This document shows, in pieces, positions 1-10,876 of a DNA stretch of 64,000 nucleotides. The translations under genes and the position numbers were made by a program. The stretch covers positions 124,001 to 188,000 of the forward strand of contig NZ_LGEN01000001.1 in assembly GCF_001507855.1 (NCBI RefSeq). The letters run 5' to 3'. The notes under the pieces were generated by a model. It did not search any database and was not told where the DNA came from. It saw only the letters and a program-made list of their open reading frames with translations. Position 1 is the first letter of the stretch. Every line of letters begins with the position of its first letter. Origin of the DNA: Halomonas sp. 54_146. GTDB lineage: Bacteria > Pseudomonadota > Gammaproteobacteria > Pseudomonadales > Halomonadaceae.

Positions 1-44
1 GTTGCAAAGCCCTTGTCGAGAGTTTCCCTGAAACGGCTACAGAA

Positions 45-1475
45 CTAGCGCAACCGACGCCGTTCGCTGGAAGAGGGAATGCCCATCGCTTCACGATATT
101 TAGCCACTGTGCGGCGTGCCACTTGGATGCCGCCCTCTTCTAAAAGAGTGACCAAACGGCTGTCAGAAAGCGGTTTGCCGGGCGCTTCTTCGAGAATGAG
201 TTTTTTCAGCCGGGCGCGAATAGCCGTGCTGGAATGGCTGTCGCCATCCTGGCCGCTGACTTGGCTGGAGAAAAAGTATTTCAGTTCAAACACGCCACGT
301 GGGGTATGGATATATTTTTGCGTGGTCACCCGGGAGATGGTTGATTCATGCATCTCTACGGCCGCCGCAATATCGGCCAAGATCAGCGGTTTCATGGCTT
401 CTTCACCCTGTTCTAAAAAGCCGATTTGGCGGGTGATGATTTCGCGGCCTACGCGTAAAAGCGTATCGTTGCGGCTTGAAAGGCTTTTGATTAACCAGCG
501 CGCTTCCTGCAAGTGCTCTTTTAAGAATTGGTTGTCTTGGCTTTTATCCGCGCGCTTTATCAAGCTGGCGTAGTCGGGTTGAATGCGCAGCCGTGGTAGA
601 GCGTCTGGGTTAAGCTCTAAGTGCCAGCCTTCGTGGTCGTGGCGCACTATTAAGTCGGGGGTGATGTAGCTGTCGTTGGTCACGCCGTAAGCGCTGCCCG
701 GGCGTGGGTCGAGGCTACGAATCAGTTGAATGACATCGCTCAGCTGTTCGTCGTCCAGCCCTAAACGACGTTTGAGTAAGCGCATGTCATCTTTGCCCAG
801 CGCTTCAAGAAATTGGCGCACCAAACGGCGAGCGGGAACCAGCAGCGGCGTATCATCCGGTAGGGCAGCGAGCTGCAGCATTAAACATTCGCGCAGGTCG
901 CGGGCAAAGATACCGGTGGGTTCAAATTGCTGTAATTTGAGCAGGGTGTTTTCTATTTCCCGTTGGCTAAGCCCGTCAATGCCTTGAGCGCGTAGCCCTT
1001 CGCGAAGGTCATTAAGCGGTTGGGTCAGGTAGCCATTGGCGTCTAGCGCGTCGATTAAACTCTCCGCGATATGCTGTTCACGGGCGCTGAAATCGGTCAT
1101 GGCTAGCTGCCACAATAGGTGGCCGTGAAGGCTTTGTCCGGCGGCTTGGCGCTCGAAATCAGGCCCTTCGCTGCTACTGCCAGCTACGTTGCTAAAATCT
1201 TGGTTGCCAACATCTTGATAGGTATCCGACCATTCACTATCAACCGATAATTCAGTGGGAATGCTTTCTGACCACTCCTCCTCTTTAGGCTCGCTGACGG
1301 CCTGTTCGCTGAACTCATCTTCCTGTTCCAGCATGGGGTTGGCGTCTAAAGCCTGCTGAATTTCCTGGCGCAGATCCAGCGTTGATAGCTGCAGCAGGGC
1401 AATCGCCTGCTGCAGCTGGGGTGTCATGGCCAGCTGTGTGCCGATACGCAGTTGTAGAGAAGCCTTCATGACCAT
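45..1475 (-). CDS. rpoN: RNA polymerase sigma-54 factor
   Basis: Sigma-54 directs RNA polymerase to -24/-12 promoters that need an AAA+ enhancer-binding activator. The 476-residue protein has the family's full length (E. coli about 477). It begins with the Gln-rich region I (LAMTPQLQQAIALLQLSTLD) that contacts activators, has an acidic linker at about 50-100, and ends with the RpoN box ARRTVAKYRE at residues 453-462, which reads the -24 element. A GAGTGG seven bases upstream favours the first ATG over the one two codons later, though the shorter start matches E. coli better. It follows lptB at 141 bp in the lptB-rpoN order usual in gammaproteobacteria. hpf and ptsN would be expected just beyond the window edge. 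Confidence 0.97.
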   Translation of the reverse strand: MVMKASLQLRIGTQLAMTPQLQQAIALLQLSTLDLRQEIQQALDANPMLEQEDEFSEQAVSEPKEEEWSESIPTELSVDSEWSDTYQDVGNQDFSNVAGSSSEGPDFERQAAGQSLHGHLLWQLAMTDFSAREQHIAESLIDALDANGYLTQPLNDLREGLRAQGIDGLSQREIENTLLKLQQFEPTGIFARDLRECLMLQLAALPDDTPLLVPARRLVRQFLEALGKDDMRLLKRRLGLDDEQLSDVIQLIRSLDPRPGSAYGVTNDSYITPDLIVRHDHEGWHLELNPDALPRLRIQPDYASLIKRADKSQDNQFLKEHLQEARWLIKSLSSRNDTLLRVGREIITRQIGFLEQGEEAMKPLILADIAAAVEMHESTISRVTTQKYIHTPRGVFELKYFFSSQVSGQDGDSHSSTAIRARLKKLILEEAPGKPLSDSRLVTLLEEGGIQVARRTVAKYREAMGIPSSSERRRLR

Positions 1476-1616
1476 CTGAGAACCACTCGTTAATCCGAAT
1501 GCTCCACCCTAGTGCGGCTGGCGGCTGGGTGCAAGTGCAATAAGTATGCCATTGGTGGTAAAGTCGTTATAGGGCGCTATTTACGTGAAGGAATAAGCTT
1601 AGAAATGAAAAAATAC

Positions 1617-2366
1617 CTATAGGCGGAAGTCTGCGCCTAGATAAACATCTCTTACTTTTTGGTTAGTAAGAATCGATGCCGGGGAGCCGCTGGCAATGAT
1701 CTGCCCGTCGCCCACTATGTAGGCAATATCACAAATATCGAGGGTTTCACGCACGTTGTGGTCGGTAATTAGCACGCCGATATGACGCTGTTTTAATGCC
1801 CGAATAATGGTTTTAATCTCACCTACCGAAATGGGGTCAACGCCTGCAAAGGGCTCGTCGAGTAAAATGAAGGCGGGTTCAGTCGCCAGTGAACGGGCAA
1901 TTTCCACACGCCGGCGCTCGCCACCCGAAAGGCTCATGCCTAAGTTGTCGCGAATATGAGTGATATGGAAATCTTCAAGCAGGGCTTCAAGACGCTGTTC
2001 GCGCTCTGCATGGTTAAGCGCTTTGCGTGTCTCTAATATCGCCATAATGTTATCGGCAACCGATAGTTTGCGAAAAATAGACGCTTCTTGGGGAAGGTAA
2101 CCAATGCCCGCTGCTGCACGTTCATGCATCGGGGCGCGGGTTAAATCCAGGTCGTCGATACCGACCTTGCCAGCATCAGATTTCACCAGCCCCACAATCA
2201 TATAAAACGAGGTGGTTTTGCCCGCGCCGTTAGGACCTAGTAAGCCGACCACGCTGCCTTGAGAAATTTCCAGGTTAATATCTTTAACCACCCGGCGGCG
2301 CTTGTAACTTTTCGCCAAATGATGGGCATATAGGGTTTTTATCGGCGTATTTTCAGCAGTTTCCAT
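1617..2366 (-). CDS. lptB: LPS export ABC transporter ATPase LptB
   Basis: Cytoplasmic ATPase that, with LptF and LptG, extracts LPS from the inner membrane and pushes it along the LptC-LptA bridge. Walker [10 protein letters not shown] lies at residues 44-52, the signature [10 protein letters not shown] at about 146-155, Walker B is [11 protein letters not shown] and the switch histidine is in ITDHNVRE. At 249 residues it is family-sized. It lies 11 bp downstream of lptA in the kdsD-kdsC-lptC-lptA-lptB run, so it is probably cotranscribed. lptF and lptG are not in the window, as is usual. Confidence 0.97.
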   Translation of the reverse strand: METAENTPIKTLYAHHLAKSYKRRRVVKDINLEISQGSVVGLLGPNGAGKTTSFYMIVGLVKSDAGKVGIDDLDLTRAPMHERAAAGIGYLPQEASIFRKLSVADNIMAILETRKALNHAEREQRLEALLEDFHITHIRDNLGMSLSGGERRRVEIARSLATEPAFILLDEPFAGVDPISVGEIKTIIRALKQRHIGVLITDHNVRETLDICDIAYIVGDGQIIASGSPASILTNQKVRDVYLGADFRL

Positions 2367-2377
2367 CGGTTGGCTCT

Positions 2378-2875
2378 CTATTGTTCCGGCTGAAGAGTCA
2401 TGCGTATACGCTGCGGCTCGCGGCCGTCAACGTCAGAGCGCGCTTGAATCACTTCCCGGTCAATAAAATACTCAAGCCGCCCACCGCTAAATTTGTCTTC
2501 TTGCTGGGTCAATTCGGCTTGGTCAATCAGCTCTACCCGACGTTCAGCGACGTGGTAAATAATTCGGCGAGCCCAGCCTTCGGTGGGGCTATCTTGGCCG
2601 GCAGGTTGATGGCGTAAGTAGGCACGCTCACCGGTAGAGGTGGCGCGGGAAAGCTCGCCTGCGTCGTTGCGTTCGATCTCTACCCGATCACCGCGCAACT
2701 GCATTTCCCCTTGGCGAATATTCACATTCCCGCTATAAACGGCGGTACCCGCACGCTGGTCAAGGTCTAAGCGGTCGGCTTCAACTTCTACAGGCGCTTG
2801 GCTGTTTTGAGCAAGTGCCGAAAGCGGCAGCGCGAGAGCAAAAAGGGCAGTGTAGAAATAGATAAGTGCTTTCAT
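2378..2875 (-). CDS. lptA: periplasmic LPS-bridge protein LptA
   Basis: Periplasmic OstA-fold protein that forms the filament carrying LPS from LptC to LptD at the outer membrane. A signal peptide occupies about residues 1-22 (ending ALPLSALA). The mature part has the beta-jellyroll pattern beginning [14 protein letters not shown] and the [20 protein letters not shown] segment typical of the family. Length is 165 residues, slightly shorter than E. coli LptA. The start is supported by GGAG five bases upstream of the ATG. It is followed closely by lptB. Confidence 0.95.
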   Translation of the reverse strand: MKALIYFYTALFALALPLSALAQNSQAPVEVEADRLDLDQRAGTAVYSGNVNIRQGEMQLRGDRVEIERNDAGELSRATSTGERAYLRHQPAGQDSPTEGWARRIIYHVAERRVELIDQAELTQQEDKFSGGRLEYFIDREVIQARSDVDGREPQRIRMTLQPEQ

Positions 2876-2886
2876 GGCAACTCCTA

Positions 2887-3456
2887 TTAGCGTTGCGTGG
2901 CAGGGGGGTGCGTGCCGCGCACATTATCAGTTAAGCGTACTTGGCTGTCGTTAAGCCATACGTCCATGTTTAAAGCGCTCATTTGCTGTGGGGGCTGCTG
3001 CAGTAAAACCGGTGTGTTGCTCCATGCGTGCTGAGTGAGGCCATCATAATGCAGAAGCTCAGTGTCTAATTGCCAGCCTTCATCCGGTGCGATCAGGCGA
3101 GCTGAGCCCGACAGCAGCAGGGTCTGAGTGGCGGTGTTTAGCGTGCCTACCTCAGCGCTGGCCAGCCACTGACGGTCTTCACTGTCAAACAGGGTCGCCT
3201 GGGGCCGTTCCGCCCAGGTTTCCCCGCGCTGCGGAGTATGGATAAGCCGCGGTGTGGTTAATGACTGTAAGACGCTGCCACTGTCGCCAAACAGAGTGAT
3301 TTCAGCGTTTTCTAACACGTGGCCTGGCTCTTGTGCCTGTGCTTCAGGGTCGATTCCTGCCTCTTGAGGTCCACGTGGGTCAATCCACACCAGCAGTGCG
3401 CCCAGTGCAACCACTAACCCGGTTAACCAGACGCGCATTTTTAGCCGTTTAAACAT
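2887..3456 (-). CDS. lptC: LPS export inner-membrane anchor LptC
   Basis: Bitopic inner-membrane protein that receives LPS from LptB2FG and hands it to LptA. One membrane segment lies at about residues 8-24 (WLTGLVVALGALLVW). The rest is a periplasmic LptC/YrbK beta-jellyroll. Sequence conservation is low in this family, so the call rests on size (189 residues), topology and position between kdsC and lptA. Its ATG directly abuts the kdsC stop codon, indicating translational coupling. Confidence 0.92.
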   Translation of the reverse strand: MFKRLKMRVWLTGLVVALGALLVWIDPRGPQEAGIDPEAQAQEPGHVLENAEITLFGDSGSVLQSLTTPRLIHTPQRGETWAERPQATLFDSEDRQWLASAEVGTLNTATQTLLLSGSARLIAPDEGWQLDTELLHYDGLTQHAWSNTPVLLQQPPQQMSALNMDVWLNDSQVRLTDNVRGTHPPATQR

Positions 3457-3999
3457 TTACGCACGGCCATGCAGGTAGGTGTCGAGCACAGCGCCCCAGT
3501 GCCCTTGTGACTCAAGCAGTATATCGCAAATTTCGCGCACCGCGCCGTGGCCGCCTAGCCGTTCCGTCGTCCAGTCGGCATGGGTGTGCATGTAATCAGG
3601 TGCATTGGGAACGGTAATCCCGACCCCGCAGCGTTTGATGGCGGCAAGATCAGGCAGGTCGTCGCCGCAATAGGCTACTTGATCCAGCTCGATATCAAGC
3701 CGCTGGCAAAGCCCGCGCAGAGTGGCAAGTTTGTCTTCACAGCCTTGATGCACATGGTCGATGCCAAGCGCGGCGGCTCGCTGGCTCACCATCGGGGAAT
3801 CGCGACCCGTAATCAGCGCGACATGAACGCCCACGCGCTTGAGCAGTTTCAGCCCATGGCCATCCTGGGTGTTGAATGCTTTGATTTCGATGCCGTCAGC
3901 CTGGAAATAGAGCCGGCCGTCGGTGAGTACACCGTCTACATCCAGCGCTAAGAGGCGCACGCGGCGGAGCCGATCAAGTAGGGCAGCAGAAAGGGGCAT
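3457..3999 (-). CDS. kdsC: 3-deoxy-manno-octulosonate-8-phosphate phosphatase
   Basis: HAD-superfamily phosphatase that releases Kdo from Kdo-8-phosphate in the cytoplasm, the step before CMP activation by KdsB (60935-61723). The catalytic DxD motif is in LDVDGVLTDG with D20 and D22. The thiol motif is ITGRDSP and the acidic motif CGDDLPDL. The reading frame is open further upstream to 4107, but the ATG at 3999 has GGAGG just before it and gives a normal 180-residue protein, so I use it. It lies 43 bp downstream of kdsD. Confidence 0.95.
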   Translation of the reverse strand: MPLSAALLDRLRRVRLLALDVDGVLTDGRLYFQADGIEIKAFNTQDGHGLKLLKRVGVHVALITGRDSPMVSQRAAALGIDHVHQGCEDKLATLRGLCQRLDIELDQVAYCGDDLPDLAAIKRCGVGITVPNAPDYMHTHADWTTERLGGHGAVREICDILLESQGHWGAVLDTYLHGRA

Positions 4000-4042
4000 A
4001 AGGCCTCCATTATTAAAGTGGGTTAACGTTACTGTTAATGAG

Positions 4043-5029
4043 TTAAATAACGCCGCTGGCGAGTAAATCGTGCATGTGCAGCGCACCAATGGGGCGCTGT
4101 TGATCATCCACCACGGCTAGCGCCGTGATCCGGCTTTCTTCCATGATGCGTACCGCTTCTGCTGCGAGTATGTCGGGACCAATGCGCTTACCTGGTTTGG
4201 TCATGACATCGTCAACCAGTACGTCGCGAAAATTGTCGAACTGATCAAGCGTGCGGCGTAAGTCGCCATCCGTGTAGACCCCCGCCAAGCGGCCTTCGTT
4301 GTCCACCACGCAGGTGAAGCCTAGGCCTTGCCGGGTAATTTCTAACAGCGCATCGCGCAGCGGGCTTCCCAGCGCCACTTTGGGCAGGCGCTCACCGTCG
4401 TGCATCAGGTCCCTCACGCGCAGCAGTAGGCGTTTGCCTAAGTTGCCGCCGGGATGGGAAAGGGCAAAATCTTCAGCGGTAAAACCGCGCGCTTCCAGTA
4501 GCGCGACCGCTAACGCATCGCCAAGTGCGAGGGCCGCCGTGGTGGAGCTAGTGGGGGCGAGATCCAGCGGGCATGCTTCCCGCTCAACGCCACTGTCCAG
4601 ATGAGCATCGGCGTGTTTGGCAAGCGTGGAGTGGGGGCGACCCGTCATGCTAACCAGCGGTGTGCCTAGGCGTTTTAGTAACGGCAGAAGAGCGGTCACT
4701 TCGCTGGTTTCACCCGAATTAGATAGCGCCAGTACGACATCGGCGCGGGTAATCATGCCTAAATCCCCATGACTGGCTTCACCAGGGTGTACAAAAAAAG
4801 CCGGTGTGCCCGTGCTGGCGAGCGTTGCGGCTATTTTACCTGCTATATGGCCAGATTTGCCCATGCCGGTTACCACCACCCGCCCCTGGCAAGCGAGGAT
4901 TAGCTCGCAAGCGCGGTCGAAGCTTTCGTCTAGCTTGGCCTGGAGGCCGCCAATGGCTGCCTGCTCAGTTTGCAGCGTACGCAATGCGCTTTCGCGTAGT
5001 AGGCTGGGTGGAGCGAGAGGCTGGCGCAT
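4043..5029 (-). CDS. kdsD: arabinose-5-phosphate isomerase
   Basis: Isomerises ribulose-5-phosphate to arabinose-5-phosphate, the first committed step to Kdo. An N-terminal SIS sugar-isomerase domain (about 40-180; GMGKSGHIAGKIAATLASTG and SNSGETSE) is followed by two CBS domains (about 205-328). An in-frame TTG six codons upstream is possible, but the ATG at 5029 has AAGAGA at good spacing and gives 328 residues, the E. coli length. It is the promoter-proximal gene of the LPS operon and is divergent from mlaF. Confidence 0.96.
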   Translation of the reverse strand: MRQPLAPPSLLRESALRTLQTEQAAIGGLQAKLDESFDRACELILACQGRVVVTGMGKSGHIAGKIAATLASTGTPAFFVHPGEASHGDLGMITRADVVLALSNSGETSEVTALLPLLKRLGTPLVSMTGRPHSTLAKHADAHLDSGVEREACPLDLAPTSSTTAALALGDALAVALLEARGFTAEDFALSHPGGNLGKRLLLRVRDLMHDGERLPKVALGSPLRDALLEITRQGLGFTCVVDNEGRLAGVYTDGDLRRTLDQFDNFRDVLVDDVMTKPGKRIGPDILAAEAVRIMEESRITALAVVDDQQRPIGALHMHDLLASGVI

Positions 5030-5319
5030 AACGTTTTCTCTTAACAATTAAAAATGTAAACAGGCAATGTAAACAGTCAGTGTAAACAGTCAGTGTAAAC
5101 AGTGTAAGCAGCCAAGAATAACATCTCGACAACCCTTAGAGGCAGTCGTTGATCAAGAGAAGTGTTTAACTGCTAAGTGTTGTTTGTCTCGTAGTAATTT
5201 TGTCGCGTAATAGTACAATGTTCGATAATGTTTTAGAAACGCTGTTTTATAACTGCGGTAGCAGCAAGTAGGGTATGATAACCAGCCCTCGCCGCGCCTC
5301 GCTAAGAGTCAACTGATCT
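5030..5319. promoter_or_regulatory. divergent kdsD/mlaF control region
   Basis: This 290-bp gap separates the outward-facing kdsD-lpt and mla operons, so it should hold both promoters. It is AT-richer than the flanking genes. The kdsD-proximal side carries a four-copy 13-bp tandem repeat (listed separately). A TATGAT at 5274-5279 could be a -10 element for mlaF, but I find no convincing -35 partner, so no promoter is assigned precisely. Confidence 0.45.
5053..5104. repeat. 13-bp tandem repeat, four copies
   Basis: Units of the form AATGTAAACAGTC occur at 5053-5065, 5066-5078, 5079-5091 and 5092-5104, differing at one to three positions. They lie immediately upstream of the kdsD start codon, inside its leader or promoter. 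There are no spacers, so this is not a CRISPR array. Confidence 0.9.
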
Positions 5320-6141
5320 ATGACAGATACACCCTTTATAGAAATTGAAGACCTTTATTTCTCACGCGGCGAGCTCGAGATTTTCCGTGGCGTGAACATG
5401 ACCATACCGCGGGGTAAAGTGACCGCGATTATGGGGCCAAGCGGCACTGGTAAAACAACGCTGCTGAAGCTGATCGGTGGGCAGTTAACGCCAGAAAGTG
5501 GGCGGGTGCTCATTGATGGGCAGGATGTTCATCGACTATCGCGGAAGGCGCTATTTACCCTGCGTAAACGGATGGGAATGCTGTTTCAAAGCGGCGCGCT
5601 GTTTTCCGATTTGGATGTGTTTGAGAATGTTGCCTTCCCGCTGCGGGTACATACTGATTTGCCCGACACCATGGTGCGTGATTTAGTACTGCTAAAACTT
5701 CAGGCCGTGGGTTTACGCGGTGCACGTGAACTAACCCCCGCCGAGCTGTCGGGGGGTATGGCTCGCCGCGTGGCCTTGGCACGTGCGATGGCCCTTGACC
5801 CTGAACTGATTTTATATGATGAGCCGTTTGTCGGTCAGGACCCGATCTCGATGGGGGTGCTGGTTCAACTGATTAAACGCCTTAATCAAGCGCTGCAGCT
5901 TACGTCGGTGGTGGTATCGCACGATATTAAGGAAACATTGAGCATTGCAGACTACCTCTATCTCATCGCTGATGGTCAGGTAGTGGCTCACGGTACGCCG
6001 CAGACGCTGGATATCAACCAGGATCCACGGGTAAGTCAGTTTATTCATGGTGAGCCCGACGGTCCGGTGCCATTTCACTACCCCGCAGAGGCGTTTTATC
6101 GCGACATTTTAGGTGAGGCCAGAGTGCCAGCGTCAGGCTAA
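5320..6141 (+). CDS. mlaF: phospholipid ABC transporter ATPase MlaF
   Basis: Cytoplasmic ATPase of the MlaFEDB complex, which moves phospholipids between the inner membrane and the periplasmic carrier MlaC to maintain outer-membrane asymmetry. Walker A GPSGTGKTT lies at residues 39-47. The signature is LSGGMARRVALARA and Walker B LILYDEPFVGQDP. The 273-residue length fits the family. First gene of mlaFEDCB, 35 bp before mlaE. Confidence 0.97.
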   Translation: MTDTPFIEIEDLYFSRGELEIFRGVNMTIPRGKVTAIMGPSGTGKTTLLKLIGGQLTPESGRVLIDGQDVHRLSRKALFTLRKRMGMLFQSGALFSDLDVFENVAFPLRVHTDLPDTMVRDLVLLKLQAVGLRGARELTPAELSGGMARRVALARAMALDPELILYDEPFVGQDPISMGVLVQLIKRLNQALQLTSVVVSHDIKETLSIADYLYLIADGQVVAHGTPQTLDINQDPRVSQFIHGEPDGPVPFHYPAEAFYRDILGEARVPASG

Positions 6142-6151
6142 ATGGACCAAT

Positions 6152-6182
6152 GCAGGGTAAATATAGGGCAGGGTAAATGCAG
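6152..6182. repeat. 16-bp imperfect tandem repeat before mlaE
   Basis: GCAGGGTAAATATAGG (6152-6167) is followed directly by GCAGGGTAAATGCAG (6168-6182). The second copy contains the mlaE start codon, so the duplication reproduces part of the translation start region. Confidence 0.75.
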
Positions 6183-6977
6183 TCAAAATTTTCAAGCGGC
6201 ACCGCACGTATTACCCGATTGGGGCGTCGCGGATGCGATTTAATGGAAGCGTTAGGGCGCGCCGGTGTGTTTCTGGCCCAATCCGCGATTGGTATTCCGT
6301 CCCGAGAGGGTTGGCGACTTTGGCTACAGCAGATGCATTTTGTCGGCGTGTTGTCGTTGGCCATTGTGCTCGTTTCAGGGTTGTTTATTGGCATGGTGCT
6401 GGCGCTTCAGGGCTATACCATACTGGTGGATTTTGGCGCCGAGCAGGCGCTTGGCCAAATGGTGGCACTTTCGCTCTTGCGCGAACTTGCGCCAGTGGTG
6501 GCGGCGTTACTGTTTGCCGGGCGAGCGGGTTCTGCACTGACCGCTGAGATTGGCTTAATGAAGGCCACCGAGCAGCTAACCAGTATGGAAATGATTGGTG
6601 TTGATCCGTTACGTCGCGTCGTGGCTCCCAGGCTTTGGGCGGGGTTTGTAGCGCTGCCTATTTTGACCGTGGGGTTTAGCGTGGTCGGTATCTGGGGTGG
6701 TTATTTAGTTGGCGTTGAGTGGCTAGGCGTATTTGAAGGCTCTTACTGGAGCAACATGCAGGCAAACGTTGCTTTCATTAACGATGTGGGCAACGGCATG
6801 ATCAAAAGCTTGGTATTTGCTGTGGTAGTGACCTGGATTGCCGTATTTCAAGGTTACGACCTTGTGCCAACCTCGGAAGGTATTTCCCGTGCTACCACGC
6901 GCACGGTGGTGTATTCGTCGCTTGCGGTTTTGGGGCTTGATTTTGTGTTGACTGCCGTTATGTTCGGCGGCCTTTGA
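6177..6977 (+). CDS. mlaE: phospholipid ABC transporter permease MlaE
   Basis: Inner-membrane permease of the Mla lipid transporter (MlaE/DUF140 family). The 266-residue protein has a cytoplasmic amphipathic N-terminus and about five hydrophobic segments, with the conserved coupling-loop region [18 protein letters not shown] near residues 120-137. It sits between mlaF and mlaD as in E. coli. The ATG at 6177 has only a weak upstream purine tract inside a small tandem duplication. Confidence 0.96.
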   Translation: MQSKFSSGTARITRLGRRGCDLMEALGRAGVFLAQSAIGIPSREGWRLWLQQMHFVGVLSLAIVLVSGLFIGMVLALQGYTILVDFGAEQALGQMVALSLLRELAPVVAALLFAGRAGSALTAEIGLMKATEQLTSMEMIGVDPLRRVVAPRLWAGFVALPILTVGFSVVGIWGGYLVGVEWLGVFEGSYWSNMQANVAFINDVGNGMIKSLVFAVVVTWIAVFQGYDLVPTSEGISRATTRTVVYSSLAVLGLDFVLTAVMFGGL

Positions 6978-6993
6978 TGGGTGGAGCAGTTTC

Positions 6994-7458
6994 ATGAAAC
7001 GCAGTAAAACCATGGAGTTTGGTGTTGGCCTGTTTATGATCGCTGGTATTTTGGGGGTTATATTTCTTGGCTTGCGCGTGAGTGGGTTGACGCTTTCAGC
7101 GCCCACGCAGTCGTTTCAGCTGGAAGCCAATTTTGCCAATATTGGCGGGTTAAAACCGCGCGCGCGCGTCACCATGGCTGGCGTGACAGTGGGGCGAGTC
7201 GAAGCGATCGAGCTAGACACCCAGTGGTACGATGCCAAGGTGGTGTTGAGCCTTGATAGCGAGTTGGAAGGCCAGCTTTCGCGTGACTCAATTGCCTCTA
7301 TTCTAACGGCTGGTTTGTTGGGTGAGCAGTATATTGGCCTTAGCGTAGGCGGCGACCCTGAGATGCTGCAAAATGGCGATACCATTCGCGATACGCAGTC
7401 GGCACTGGTCTTGGAAGAACTTATTCAGCAATTTGTGTCCAATATGGCAAGTAACTAA
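6994..7458 (+). CDS. mlaD: MCE-domain lipid carrier subunit MlaD
   Basis: Membrane-anchored MCE protein that forms the hexameric ring through which lipids pass between MlaE and MlaC. One N-terminal membrane helix (residues 10-28) is followed by one MCE domain (about 38-118) with the characteristic LKPRARVTMAGVTVGRVEAI and TAGLLGEQYIGL segments. At 154 residues it lacks the longer C-terminal tail of E. coli MlaD (183), resembling the Pseudomonas form. Confidence 0.96.
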   Translation: MKRSKTMEFGVGLFMIAGILGVIFLGLRVSGLTLSAPTQSFQLEANFANIGGLKPRARVTMAGVTVGRVEAIELDTQWYDAKVVLSLDSELEGQLSRDSIASILTAGLLGEQYIGLSVGGDPEMLQNGDTIRDTQSALVLEELIQQFVSNMASN

Positions 7459-7488
7459 TTTTCATGGTGATCAAGCACTGTTGCCATG

Positions 7489-7548
7489 GTAATGAAATAC
7501 ATCGTAATGAAACACATAGTCATAAAAAACATAGCAATAAAAGGTAGG
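7489..7548. repeat. 15-bp degenerate tandem repeat upstream of mlaC
   Basis: Four consecutive units (7489-7503, 7504-7518, 7519-7533, 7534-7548) share the pattern GTAATGAAAYACATM, with the last two increasingly diverged. They occupy the mlaD-mlaC gap and end at the mlaC ribosome-binding site. They stay open in the mlaC frame, which artificially extends that reading frame upstream. Confidence 0.8.
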
Positions 7549-7554
7549 GAGTTA

Positions 7555-8220
7555 ATGGTGATGAAGGGAGTAAACAATAGGTTCAGTCGCTGGGTAGGGG
7601 CTGCTGCGATGATGGTAGCGCTGCTAGTGCCGCTGCAATTACAGGCGCAGTCTCAGACGCCGGAAGCGATGATTCGCGATAACGTTGAGTCACTGATGGC
7701 TGATCTTGAAGGCCGCAAAGATTATTATGCCAATAACCTTGAAGAGCTTGAAGCGTTAGTGGATAGCAACCTCGACCAAGTGGCGGATTTTCGCTATATC
7801 GGTGCCAGCGTAATGGGCAGTTACTTCCGCAACGCAACACCGCAGCAGCGCAGCCGCTTTGTTAATGTGTTTCGTCAAACGTTGATTGATACCTACACCC
7901 GTGGGCTAGTGACGTTTGATTATGATGAGCTGCGCGTGCTTGACCATCAGCAAACTCAGCGCTATGACGATCAAGCAAGTGTCGCTATGGAAGTGGTCGC
8001 CAATAATGGGCAAGTGTACCCCGTTAGCTATAGCCTGCGGCTTTCCGATGGCGAGTGGCGAGTGGTCAACGTCATCGTTAATGGCATCAACTTGGGATTA
8101 ACGTTCCGCAATCAGTTCGATCAAGCCATGCGCGATAATAATCGTGATTATGACGCTGTCATCAACGGGTGGTCGCCTGAAGTAGGCGTGGATGAGCTTG
8201 AACAGGGAGGCGATGCGTGA
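7555..8220 (+). CDS. mlaC: periplasmic phospholipid carrier MlaC
   Basis: Soluble periplasmic shuttle that carries phospholipid between the outer-membrane MlaA complex and MlaD. A signal peptide spans about residues 1-31 (WVGAAAMMVALLVPLQLQAQ). The mature protein contains the Tol-Tol-Ttg2 family features, including VADFRYIGASVMGSYFRNAT and WRVVNVIVNGINLGLTFRNQ. The frame is open to 7486, but the ATG at 7555 has GGGAG upstream and begins directly before the signal peptide. The upstream part is a nucleotide repeat and I exclude it. The stop overlaps the mlaB start. Confidence 0.95.
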   Translation: MVMKGVNNRFSRWVGAAAMMVALLVPLQLQAQSQTPEAMIRDNVESLMADLEGRKDYYANNLEELEALVDSNLDQVADFRYIGASVMGSYFRNATPQQRSRFVNVFRQTLIDTYTRGLVTFDYDELRVLDHQQTQRYDDQASVAMEVVANNGQVYPVSYSLRLSDGEWRVVNVIVNGINLGLTFRNQFDQAMRDNNRDYDAVINGWSPEVGVDELEQGGDA

Positions 8221-8555
8221 CAGCGTTGTTTTCAAGCCCCAGCGTTAACGTCAGTGTAAAAGACACCACTGTAAGCGTAGTGGGCGATGTAGATGTAACC
8301 CTGGCGGCCGAGTTGGCCGCCAGTGGCGTTAAGTGGCTTCAAACGACCGAGCTTACCACGGTTACTTTCGATTTCAGTGCCGTAGATAAGGCCAGCAGCG
8401 TCGCGATTAGCGTGCTGTTCGAGTGGCTGCGTATTTGCCAGCAACGCGCTATTAATGTTCACGCTATTCGCTTTTCAGCGCCGCTCCAAAGGCTGGCATC
8501 GTTGGCTGAGCTGGATGATTTGATTGCGCACCCCGCCGCTATGCTGGCAGTTTAA
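8217..8555 (+). CDS. mlaB: STAS-domain protein MlaB
   Basis: Small cytoplasmic STAS-fold subunit that binds MlaF and stabilises or activates the transporter. It is 112 residues with one STAS domain; the segment TTVTFDFSAVDKASSVAISV contains the position equivalent to the anti-sigma-antagonist serine or threonine. A GTG start at 8217 overlaps the mlaC stop codon (GTGA), indicating translational coupling. Slightly longer than E. coli MlaB (97). Confidence 0.93.
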   Translation: MTALFSSPSVNVSVKDTTVSVVGDVDVTLAAELAASGVKWLQTTELTTVTFDFSAVDKASSVAISVLFEWLRICQQRAINVHAIRFSAPLQRLASLAELDDLIAHPAAMLAV

Positions 8556-8638
8556 TCGCCAAGCGCGCCGCTTTTCTTTATTATGTTGACCCGTTTACGT
8601 TCATTGATAATGATGACACCAAAGGAGTTTTCTGCGCC

Positions 8639-10163
<1,525 letters not shown>

Positions 10164-10209
10164 GCCATGCTATTAAGTCCCTGCATGCTAATAACTACGG
10201 GCCGACACG

Positions 10210-10863
10210 ATGAGTAAGCAACTGATTTTAGCCCTCTCTAAGGGCCGTATTTTGGAAGAAACGCTGCCACTACTAGCGGATGCAGGCATTACGCCTGCTG
10301 AAGATCTGAGCAAAAGTCGCAAGCTGCTGTTTGACACCAATTTGCCCGATGTAAAGTTAGTTGTCATCCGGGCAACCGATGTGCCCACCTACGTTCAGCT
10401 GGGTGCCGCTGATTTGGGCATCGCAGGTAAAGATGTGTTGCTTGAGCATGGTGCTGAAGGTCTTTATGAACCGTTGGACCTGGATATTGCTCACTGCAAA
10501 TTGATGACCGCAGGCGTTACCGGGGAGTTGCCAGCGCGTGCCCGACGTCGGGTGGCGACGAAGTTTGTCAATGTGGCGCGGCGCTACTATGCCGAGCAGG
10601 GCATTCAGGCTGAGGTCATTAAGCTTTACGGTGCCATGGAACTGGCGCCGCTGATGAATTTAGCCGATGAAATTGTCGATATTGTCGATACTGGCAATAC
10701 ATTGCGCGCTAATGGCATGGAGCCGCGTGAGCTAATTGCCCATATCAGCACCCGCCTAGTCGTAAATAAAGCGGCCATGACCATGAAGCATGATCGTATT
10801 AAGCCGTTATTGGCCCGCCTAGAGAGTGCGGTTAAAAAGCGTCAAACACAGCTAGCCGAATAG
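10210..10863 (+). CDS. hisG: ATP phosphoribosyltransferase, short form
   Basis: First enzyme of histidine synthesis, joining ATP and PRPP. At 217 residues it is the short form (HisGS), which lacks the C-terminal regulatory domain and in other bacteria needs the HisRS-like partner HisZ. hisZ is not in this window. Family motifs [15 protein letters not shown] and [15 protein letters not shown] are present; the latter is the PRPP-binding loop. It is 13 bp from hisD. Confidence 0.96.
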   Translation: MSKQLILALSKGRILEETLPLLADAGITPAEDLSKSRKLLFDTNLPDVKLVVIRATDVPTYVQLGAADLGIAGKDVLLEHGAEGLYEPLDLDIAHCKLMTAGVTGELPARARRRVATKFVNVARRYYAEQGIQAEVIKLYGAMELAPLMNLADEIVDIVDTGNTLRANGMEPRELIAHISTRLVVNKAAMTMKHDRIKPLLARLESAVKKRQTQLAE

Positions 10864-10876
10864 TGTGAGGTGACCC

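Noticed and set aside
5053-5104. Possible CRISPR-like or iteron array
   Set aside because: Thirteen-bp units abut directly without spacers, and there are no cas or replication genes nearby, so it is a simple tandem repeat.
7486-7554. N-terminal extension of MlaC by 23 residues
   Set aside because: It is translated from a 15-bp nucleotide repeat, would bury the signal peptide, and the ATG at 7555 has its own ribosome-binding site.
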